DNA of 64,000 nt from Haloechinothrix sp033042135 (GTDB taxonomy: Bacteria > Actinomycetota > Actinomycetes > Mycobacteriales > Pseudonocardiaceae). Under the pieces are notes generated by a model, which was not told the DNA's origin, did not search any database, and saw only the letters and a program-made list of their open reading frames with translations. This document shows, in pieces, positions 57,819-64,000 of the stretch. The stretch lies in contig NZ_WBXM01000008.1 of the NCBI RefSeq assembly GCF_033042135.1, positions 160,470 through 224,469 of the forward strand, written 5' to 3'. The number at the start of each line of letters is the position of its first letter. Positions within the stretch are counted from its first letter, which is position 1. Made by a program: the position numbers and the translations under genes.

Positions 57819-59066
57819 GTGCCGATCGGGCGCAACGGTAACCGAACGGCGCGTGCCGGGCCGCGAGAGCACCGTGCGCGCTTCGTGGACGTGCTGTCCC
57901 ATCCCGAGTTCCGCTCGCTGTGGATCACCGAGGCTGTATCGCTGGCAGGTGATCAACTGGCCAAGGTGGCCCTGGCGATCATGGTGTTCGGACGTACCCA
58001 ATCGGCGTTGTGGGCGGCGCTGGTCTATGCCATGACCTTCCTGCCCGCACTGGCGGGCGGGCTGGGCCTGTCGCAGCTCGCCGACCACTTCCCTCGCCGC
58101 ACGATCGTCATCGGGTGCATGCTGATCCAGGCCGTGCTGGTGGCCGCCATGGCCGTTCCCGGCACGCCGCTGCCCGTGCTGTGCGCGCTGGTGTTCGGCG
58201 TCGGGCTGGCAGGAGCGCCTGCCAACGCCGCACAGCACGCGATCATCAGGGAGGCCATCAGCGACGACGAGCTCTACCTCCGCAGCCAGGATCTGCGGGG
58301 CGTGACCACCAACACCATGATGTTGGTGGGACTCGCCGGCGGTGGCGTGCTCGTCACCCTCATCGGGCCGCAACTCGCCCTGCTACTGGATGCGCTGACC
58401 TTCCTCTTGGCGGCGGGCATCGTGCGCGCCTGCGTGCGCCACCGGCCACGCGCCACCGCTTCACGGGACGGCTGGTTCGACGGTGCCAGGCTCGTCTTCG
58501 GCGATCGCAGGTTGCGCAACCTGACCTGGCTGGGGTGGCTGGTGGGGTTCGCCGCGGTTCCCGCTGGGCTCGCCGCACCGCTGGTGTCCGAACTCGATGC
58601 CGGGGACCAGGCCGTTGGCTGGTTACTCGCGGCCGATCCACTCGGGTTCGTGATCGGCGCGTTCCTCCTGGCACGCTTCGTCCCGGCCGCCGCGCGGCTG
58701 CGGCTGGTGCCGCTGCTGGCCACCGTCTCGCTGGCGCTGCTGGTACCGTTCGCGCTTCAGCCCACGCTGCTGACCAGCCTGCTCCTGCTGACACTCGGGG
58801 GGATGACGGGCGCGTACCTGATCACGGTCAACGCCACGTTCCTGACCCTGGTGCCCAACGAGCTCCGCGGCGGCGCGGGCGGTGTGTACCGCACGGGCCT
58901 GCGGGTGTCCCAAGGGATCGGCGTGGCGATCGCCGGGGCTGTCGCGGAATGGCTTGGGTCGGCCATGTACACGGTCGCGATCGGGGGCGCGACCGGTGCC
59001 ACGCTCGCGCTGCTCGTCACCGCCGGATGGCTCCGGGTACGGGGGCAGGTCACCGTGAATGGCTAG
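57819..59066 (+). CDS. MFS transporter, putative exporter
   Basis: A 415-aa protein with twelve helices. FVDVLSHPEFRSLWITEAVS is a typical lead-in for the MFS_3/enterobactin-exporter-like branch, then QLADHFPRRTIVIGC as the loop motif. GTG at 57819 gives a short polar N-terminus; ATGs near 57693 are alternatives. It is divergent from the SDR gene. Confidence 0.83.
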   Translation: MPIGRNGNRTARAGPREHRARFVDVLSHPEFRSLWITEAVSLAGDQLAKVALAIMVFGRTQSALWAALVYAMTFLPALAGGLGLSQLADHFPRRTIVIGCMLIQAVLVAAMAVPGTPLPVLCALVFGVGLAGAPANAAQHAIIREAISDDELYLRSQDLRGVTTNTMMLVGLAGGGVLVTLIGPQLALLLDALTFLLAAGIVRACVRHRPRATASRDGWFDGARLVFGDRRLRNLTWLGWLVGFAAVPAGLAAPLVSELDAGDQAVGWLLAADPLGFVIGAFLLARFVPAAARLRLVPLLATVSLALLVPFALQPTLLTSLLLLTLGGMTGAYLITVNATFLTLVPNELRGGAGGVYRTGLRVSQGIGVAIAGAVAEWLGSAMYTVAIGGATGATLALLVTAGWLRVRGQVTVNG

Positions 59067-59188
59067 GCCTACGGCGACCCGCCCGTTGTCGACGTCACGC
59101 CTACCGCTACCACCAAGGCACAGATCCCCCGTCAGGGTGCGCGCCAACAATCGTCCCTACGGGGAACGGATGTCCCGCAGTATCATCG

Positions 59189-59209
59189 TCAGAAGTCACG
59201 GTCGGTCAC
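59189..59209 (-). other. Mini-ORF MTDRDF, copy 2 (GTG start)
   Basis: GTG ACC GAC CGT GAC TTC TGA behind GGAGG at 59218-59222. Same peptide as the copy at 59263-59283. Confidence 0.4.
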
Positions 59210-59262
59210 AACGAACACCTCCCAGAAGTACTGCCCAGCTGAATCCTGTACTCGAGGGATCC

Positions 59263-59283
59263 TCAGAAGTCACGGTCGGTCAT
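59263..59283 (-). other. Mini-ORF MTDRDF, copy 1 (ATG start)
   Basis: ATG ACC GAC CGT GAC TTC TGA behind GGAGGTG at 59290-59296, 8 nt before the ATG. Whether it is translated is unknown. Confidence 0.42.
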
Positions 59284-59444
59284 CAGTAACACCTCCGATC
59301 ACGGCGCGTCCTGTCTCCGGGCAAGCCACAAGCCCAGCCGGTGCTACCGGCACAACCGATACGGTGGATGGTACCGGGTTCCGGCCGCGTGGCCGCGCGC
59401 AGCGTCGGTTGTGACGGCCGTACGAGCGCGAAAGGAGGAGCGTC

Positions 59445-60857
59445 GTGACGTCCCCTCCCCGCGGCCGGCAGCCCGCCCATCCCCGTCAGCGGCATCAGCC
59501 CGAAACCGGCGACACGGCGAGCACGCGTGGAGCCGGTTCCGGCCCGCGCGGCCACCACCCGCGACAGTGGGACCTCTGGCGGCGGCCGAAGCCGATGGTC
59601 GTGCTGGTGCTGGCCGTCGAGATCCTCGCGGTCGCCGGGTTCGTTCTCGCGATCGCGGCTGCACCCTTACCGGCAGCCGAGGACTGGGCGCGGTTCGCCA
59701 TCCTCGCCGCGGGCGGCATGCTGCACATCCTGCTGACCAGCAGGCAAGAGGCGCGGCGGCGTAGCCGCATCGACGGCGTCATCATCGACCTCACGGCTGT
59801 GTGGATCTTCCCGGCTGCCCTGCTGCTTCCCGTGCCGCTGATCCTCGCGCTGGTCGCGCTGTTGCGCATGCAGCGGTGGCTGATCGCCCGACGCCCGCCG
59901 CACAACTTCGTCTTCTCCTCGGTGAGCATCGCGGCCGCCGCGACGCTGGCGCATCTGGTCTTCACCGCCGTCGAAGGCATCAGCCTCGCCTCGGCCACGT
60001 CCTTCTGGGCGCTTCACGAGTTCGGCGCGATCGTGCTGGCCGGGTTGACCTACGAGGCGGTGCAACTCGTGTTGACCGCGAGCGTGCTGGCACTCGGCGG
60101 CACGCAACGACGCACCTGGCGCAAGGTTGTCGGCACCGTGCATGACAACCTCATCGAAGCCGTCACCATCGGACTCGGTGCGGTGACCGCGATCCTGCTG
60201 GTCAACGTTCCGCCAGCGGTAGCCGTCATGGCGCTGGTCACCGTGGTGTTCAACCGGCTGGCCGAGCTGGGGCAGCTGCAATCCGATGTACGCACCGATT
60301 CGAAGACCGGGCTGTTCAACATGCGCGGCTGGACGGAATCGGCCGAGCGGGTCTTCCGCCGCGCCAGCCGCACGCGCGAGGGACCCGCCCTCCTGATGAT
60401 CGACTTCGACGACTTCAAGTGGATCAACGACACGTACGGCCACCCGGCCGGTGACGATGTGTTGCGGCACGTGGGTGCGCTGCTGAGCGAGACGACGCGT
60501 CCGGGGGACATCGTCGGCCGGTTCGGCGGCGAGGAGTTCCTGGTCTTACTTCCCGACATCGGGCTCGAAGCCGCGGGCCACGCCGCCGAGCGCATCCGCA
60601 ACACTGTCGCGCGCGCCCGCATCGTCACCACGAACAAGCGTGGGGGCACGGCCACGATCACCGGGCGCACCACGTCGATCGGCGTCGCGGTGTACCCGCA
60701 CCACGCCGACTCGCTCGAGACGTTGGTGCAGGCAGCCGACGCGGCGGTGTACGAAGCGAAGGAAGGCGGGCGCGACCAGGTACGGTTCGCGCATCGCAGG
60801 GCCGACCACGCAAGCAGGGGTGAGGATCGGACAGGCCGGACGTATCCCGCCGGATAG
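59445..60857 (+). CDS. Membrane-bound GGDEF-domain diguanylate cyclase
   Basis: A 470-aa protein with a polar N-terminus, then six membrane helices (about 50-270) and a GGDEF domain (about 285-455). The active-site motif is GGEEF at about 361, with DDFKWINDTYGHPAGDDVL before it. An RPGD inhibitory site sits five residues ahead of GGEEF. It should make c-di-GMP with product inhibition. GTG at 59445 has AAAGGAGG. Confidence 0.93.
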   Translation: MTSPPRGRQPAHPRQRHQPETGDTASTRGAGSGPRGHHPRQWDLWRRPKPMVVLVLAVEILAVAGFVLAIAAAPLPAAEDWARFAILAAGGMLHILLTSRQEARRRSRIDGVIIDLTAVWIFPAALLLPVPLILALVALLRMQRWLIARRPPHNFVFSSVSIAAAATLAHLVFTAVEGISLASATSFWALHEFGAIVLAGLTYEAVQLVLTASVLALGGTQRRTWRKVVGTVHDNLIEAVTIGLGAVTAILLVNVPPAVAVMALVTVVFNRLAELGQLQSDVRTDSKTGLFNMRGWTESAERVFRRASRTREGPALLMIDFDDFKWINDTYGHPAGDDVLRHVGALLSETTRPGDIVGRFGGEEFLVLLPDIGLEAAGHAAERIRNTVARARIVTTNKRGGTATITGRTTSIGVAVYPHHADSLETLVQAADAAVYEAKEGGRDQVRFAHRRADHASRGEDRTGRTYPAG

Positions 60858-60992
60858 CCGAGTCCGGCGGCCAGCCGTACGGGTGACACCTCGTGATCAT
60901 CGGCTGCGACGCCGCTGCCCGGACGTCCTGGCGACCTAGGCTGGCGTACCGACCGTGGCCGTCACGGGTCGCGACGGAAGGGAGCGAGCAGC

Positions 60993-62711
60993 GTGGAGGA
61001 GCGACCACGACGTCAGCGGCGGGAACGGGACCCGTCGCGGCCGTGGCTCGATCGGGAGCCCGACACCCCGCCCCCGCCACGGCCCGGCCCCGGCCGCCCG
61101 CGCGGCGGCGCGAGCGCCGCCGCTGCCGGTGGGCGCCTGCCGCGAGGCTGCTCCGGCGGCACGTTGGGCCGGGTCAGGTCGCTACTCGGCGTCAAGATCG
61201 CGCTGGCCATGGTGTCGCTGCTCATCCTCGGGGTCACCGGATACGCATGGGCCTCGGTGTTGGGCATGGACCGGAGCCTGACCGTCGCCGACGTGCTCAC
61301 CGACGGTGGTGGCGACGACTTCGCGGACGGCTCGCGTGACATCCTGCTGGTCGGGCTCGACAGCCGTACCGACGCGCAGGGCAACGAGCTCCCCCGCGAG
61401 TACCTCAACGAGCTCAACGTCGGCACGGGCGACGGGGAGCTCAACACCGACACGATCATCCTGATCCACGTCCCCGAGGACGGCAGCGGCGCGGTCGCGG
61501 CTTCCATCCCCCGCGACTCCTACGTCACCATCCCGGGATTCGGCAGGCACAAGATCAACTCGGCCTTTGCGCGAGGCAAGGTCGCCGAACAACGCAGGCT
61601 CCGTGCGGAGGAAGGGCTCACCGACCCCCGCGAGATCGAGGTGCGCGCCCGACAGGAAGGGGCACGGACCCTCATCAGGAGCGTCGAACGGCTCACCGGC
61701 CGCACCATCGACAACTACGCCTCGGTCAATATCTTCGGGTTCCTGGAGATCACCGAGGCGATCGGCGGGGTGGAAGTGTGCCTCAACGAGGCCGTGCAGG
61801 AGGACAACTCGGGGGCGGATTTCGACGCGGGCGTACAGACCCTCTCCGGCAAGGACGCGCTCGCCTTCGTCCGGCAGCGCTACGGCCTACCCCGCGGCGA
61901 CCTCGACCGGGTGGTGCGCCAGCAGGCGTTCCTGGCAGGGCTGGCGAGCAACATCCTCTCCGCGGGAACCCTCACCAACCGGACGAAACTCAACGACCTG
62001 ATCGACGCCGTCGGTTCATCGGTGGTGCTCGACCAGGGCTGGGACATCATGGGCTTCGCCGAGCAGATGGGCGGGCTGTCCGGCGGCGATATCGAGTTCC
62101 GCACCATCCCGGTGGAACGCATGAACATGGACACCCCGGCGGGCTCGGCCGTCCAGGTCGACCCGGCAACCGTCAGGCAGTTCTTCGACGAGTACTCCGG
62201 CACGGACACCGCGGAGGGATCGGAGGAGGACGCGTCCGACGAGATCACCCCTGCCGAGGTCACGGTGAACGTGCTGAACACCACGACCCGACCCGGCCTG
62301 GCCGCCGATGTCGCCGGCTCGCTGACCGCGCAGGGCTTCACCGAGGGCCTGGTGGACAACGCCGCTGCTCGCGACACCACGGTGGTGCGCTACCCCGCTG
62401 GCGAGGAGGGTAACGCTCGGCACGTCGTGGCGGCGCTGGACGGGGCGGGAGAGCTCGAGGAGGACGGTTCGCTGTCCACGGGGCAGGTGACCATCCTGCT
62501 CGGCAGCGACTTCCCGGCAGGTACCGGGACCGAGGGCACCGGCCCGTCACCGCAGCATGCGCCTACGGAAGGGCCCACGGAACAGGCCGACGTGCACTCC
62601 GGCCAGGAAGACACCCCTGACGGCGCCGGTGACAGCGCGGGAGACGCCGAACGGGACGAGGACGCGGACGAGGGGCCCATCACAGCCGATGGTGTGACCT
62701 GTGTCAACTGA
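60993..62711 (+). CDS. LytR-CpsA-Psr (LCP) family protein with LytR_C domain
   Basis: A 572-aa membrane-anchored protein. A Pro/Arg-rich cytoplasmic head is followed by one helix (IALAMVSLLILGVTGYAWA, about 68-88). The LCP domain spans about 115-290 (DILLVGLDSRTDAQG, SIPRDSYVTIPGFGRHKIN, DALAFVRQRYGLPRGDLDR). A LytR_C domain lies at 415-500. An acidic tail ends in GVTCVN. LCP enzymes attach polymers to peptidoglycan. GTG start with GGGAGCGAGC. Confidence 0.93.
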   Translation: MEERPRRQRRERDPSRPWLDREPDTPPPPRPGPGRPRGGASAAAAGGRLPRGCSGGTLGRVRSLLGVKIALAMVSLLILGVTGYAWASVLGMDRSLTVADVLTDGGGDDFADGSRDILLVGLDSRTDAQGNELPREYLNELNVGTGDGELNTDTIILIHVPEDGSGAVAASIPRDSYVTIPGFGRHKINSAFARGKVAEQRRLRAEEGLTDPREIEVRARQEGARTLIRSVERLTGRTIDNYASVNIFGFLEITEAIGGVEVCLNEAVQEDNSGADFDAGVQTLSGKDALAFVRQRYGLPRGDLDRVVRQQAFLAGLASNILSAGTLTNRTKLNDLIDAVGSSVVLDQGWDIMGFAEQMGGLSGGDIEFRTIPVERMNMDTPAGSAVQVDPATVRQFFDEYSGTDTAEGSEEDASDEITPAEVTVNVLNTTTRPGLAADVAGSLTAQGFTEGLVDNAAARDTTVVRYPAGEEGNARHVVAALDGAGELEEDGSLSTGQVTILLGSDFPAGTGTEGTGPSPQHAPTEGPTEQADVHSGQEDTPDGAGDSAGDAERDEDADEGPITADGVTCVN

Positions 62712-62910
62712 TCGGGATCGACGCAGCGCAGCGCGAGGATTCCGGTGGCCACGCAGGGTGCTCCGCTGATTTTCCTGTCCGAATCGCGTCACGACCGGCC
62801 AGCTCCGCACTTTCACCTATGTGAGACCGGCGCTGGTCTCAGCCGTTGGTCGTCGCGACAGCAGGGGCGATGACGCGGCCCGAGGTGGAGGGACGTGAAG
62901 AGGGACCACG

Positions 62911-63408
62911 GTGCGCATCGATAGCCAGCGGTACCAGCAGATCCTCGGCGACGAGCTGCGGAAGGCACGCAAGCGCCGGGGATGGACACGCAAGGAGCTC
63001 AACCAGCGACTGGACAGAGACGTCTCGATCCAGACGCTGGCGACCTACGAGCTCGGGACTCGGCAATGCTCGGTCGTACGCCTTGCCGAGATCTGCCTCG
63101 CTATGGGCGAAACACCGCACGACCTGCTTGGTCGGGTTCATGCACGGTTGTTCAGCACCGGTGCCGACCAGATCGAGATCAACCTGGTGACCGTCGCACA
63201 CGATCCCCGACCCGAGCTCCACCCGCTCCGGCGTTGGGCCGCGGACCGGCTGCGCGACGAAGGCACCTTCAGCCACCCGTACGTCTACCTGGCACCGGCC
63301 GCGGTGGAGCGCCTGGCCGAGCTGTGCGACGTCCCGCCCCACGAGCTACGCGAATACCTGCGCACCCTGTCCAACCCGGTCACGTCGAACGCGGACGGGC
63401 AGGAGTGA
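62911..63408 (+). CDS. BldD-like XRE transcription regulator
   Basis: A 165-aa protein, the length of BldD (167 aa). The N-terminal HTH is LRKARKRRGWTRKELNQRL with a conserved TYELGTRQCSV. The C-terminal domain (LRRWAADRLRDEGTF, then VYLAPAAVERLAELCDVPPH) lines up with the BldD c-di-GMP domain but lacks the RGD-x8-RQDD ligand signature. It lies two genes after a diguanylate cyclase. GTG start after GAGGGACCACG. Confidence 0.83.
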   Translation: MRIDSQRYQQILGDELRKARKRRGWTRKELNQRLDRDVSIQTLATYELGTRQCSVVRLAEICLAMGETPHDLLGRVHARLFSTGADQIEINLVTVAHDPRPELHPLRRWAADRLRDEGTFSHPYVYLAPAAVERLAELCDVPPHELREYLRTLSNPVTSNADGQE

Positions 63409-63429
63409 CCGCCACGCGGCGGTTGGCCG

Positions 63430-64000
63430 TCACCGGCCGACCTGACCGTCACGGCCATCACCCGGGCCGACGAGCTCGTACTCGCTGGGATCAACCGAAC
63501 GGGTCTCCAGCCAGTATCGCCAGGTGAAGCCGGGCCAGAGGGTTCGGTTGACCCCCTTGGAGTCCAGGTACCAGCTGGTGCAGCCCCCGGTGGTCCACAC
63601 ACCCCTGTGCAGCTTGCGCTGGATACGCTCCTGGAAACGCTCCTGCGCCTGGGGGCGCACTTTGATGGCCTCCGCCCCGCGCTGCTCGACACGGCGCATC
63701 GCATCCAGCACGTAGCGGACCTGCGACTCGATCATGAACACCACCGAATTGTGGCCGAGCCCGGTGTTCGGGCCGAGCAGGAAGAACAGGTTCGGGAAAC
63801 CCTCTACGGTGATTCCCCTGTGGGTCTCCATGCCCTGAGTGGACCACTCGGTGGACAGCTCGCGGCCGGACTCGCCGGTGATGTCGAGGTAGTCGAAGGC
63901 GTCGGTGACGTGGAACCCTGTGCCGTAGATGATGGCGTCCACCTCGTGCTCGACCCCGGCGGTGTCCACGATGCTGTGCTCGCGCACCTCGGCGATGCCG
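63430..64000 (-). CDS. Flavin-containing monooxygenase, C-terminal part (truncated by window end)
   Basis: The visible 190 residues end the protein. They include DAIIYGTGFHVTDAF, GITVEGFPNLFFLLGPNTGL and GHNSVVFMIESQVRYV. These are the ATGY-type and GPN motifs of NAD(P)H/FAD Baeyer-Villiger-type monooxygenases. The start and the FAD motif lie past position 64000. Confidence 0.88.
   Translation of the reverse strand, partial: GIAEVREHSIVDTAGVEHEVDAIIYGTGFHVTDAFDYLDITGESGRELSTEWSTQGMETHRGITVEGFPNLFFLLGPNTGLGHNSVVFMIESQVRYVLDAMRRVEQRGAEAIKVRPQAQERFQERIQRKLHRGVWTTGGCTSWYLDSKGVNRTLWPGFTWRYWLETRSVDPSEYELVGPGDGRDGQVGR

Larger units (their letters stand above)
59067..59444. other. 378-bp intergenic region with tandem mini-ORFs
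   Basis: Apart from two copies of a 20-bp direct repeat 74 bp apart, no gene is seen. On the minus strand each copy is a six-codon ORF with a ribosome binding site (listed separately). A TTGTGACGG-CCGTACGAG stretch before 59445 may belong to the GGDEF promoter. Confidence 0.6.

Noticed and set aside
1..64000. CRISPR arrays, IS elements, prophage or integrase genes
   Set aside because: No regular spacer array, transposase, recombinase or phage structural gene was seen on either strand.

Overview
This window is high-GC actinobacterial chromosome, most likely from the family Pseudonocardiaceae. The pointers are a DUF5753-type XRE regulator with a DUF397 partner, a probable oligoribonuclease gene end beside tRNA-His, an Rv2466c-like (mycothiol-linked) DsbA protein, an ArsR-type mercury regulator, GTG/TTG starts and many 4-nt stop/start overlaps. 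No transposase, integrase, phage gene, rRNA or CRISPR array was found.

Layout. 0-6.4 kb: core genes (probable orn end, tRNA-His, L,D-transpeptidase, tRNA-Lys, XRE/DUF397, small multidrug exporter, DUF2784, lipoprotein, PAP2 phosphatase). 6.3-24.6 kb: dense redox, thiol and metal stress region (Crp/Fnr regulator, TlpA/CcdA, DUF3179, patatin, HAD, TetR, hydrolase-OsmC, peroxiredoxin-like, ArsR-MerA-MerB, a PIN toxin-antitoxin pair, DUF427, three AhpD/CMD proteins, DsbA, NAD(P)HX epimerase, NrtS-like). 24.7-33 kb: LVIVD/PA-domain secreted protein, Ig-like secreted protein, second Crp, MoxR-DUF58-VWA, ECF sigma/zinc anti-sigma. 33-41.9 kb: duplicated DUF302 lipoproteins, small membrane proteins, second patatin, multicopper oxidase, hydrolase, MerT-like membrane protein with glutaredoxin. 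42-46.5 kb: five-gene operon under a cobalamin riboswitch (uptake ABC transporter, a 70-aa protein, a CbiX-ferredoxin-PCuAC fusion). 46.6-64 kb: flavin disulfide oxidoreductase, cNMP-domain protein, radical SAM/methyltransferase pair, RidA, DoxX, CocE hydrolase, two MFS transporters, DUF4389, SDR, GGDEF protein, LCP protein, BldD-like regulator and a truncated flavin monooxygenase.

The main observation is a 16-bp palindrome, TGTC-N8-GACA (consensus TGTCAGCNYNCTGACA). I read nine exact copies, all between genes and about 34-152 bp upstream of starts. They sit before the Crp operon itself, TlpA-CcdA, DUF3179, hydrolase-OsmC, peroxiredoxin-like, AhpD-like, NAD(P)HX epimerase, patatin, MerT-like/glutaredoxin and radical SAM/RidA genes. 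The geometry is that of a Crp/Fnr-family site (TGTCR-N6-YGACA, close to the CooA-type site), and two Crp/Fnr proteins with HTH domains lie in the window. This suggests an undescribed redox/thiol-stress regulon packed into about 45 kb.

Other unusual items: five copies of an exactly 53-bp hairpin repeat, one of which lies in an open frame joining an NrtS-like segment to a CMD protein; a pair of 136-bp inverted repeats with a conserved RNA-like fold flanking a DUF302 cassette; a hairpin sequestering a ribosome binding site; two tandem six-codon mini-ORFs with strong ribosome binding sites; and a perfect TetR-like operator with no adjacent regulator.
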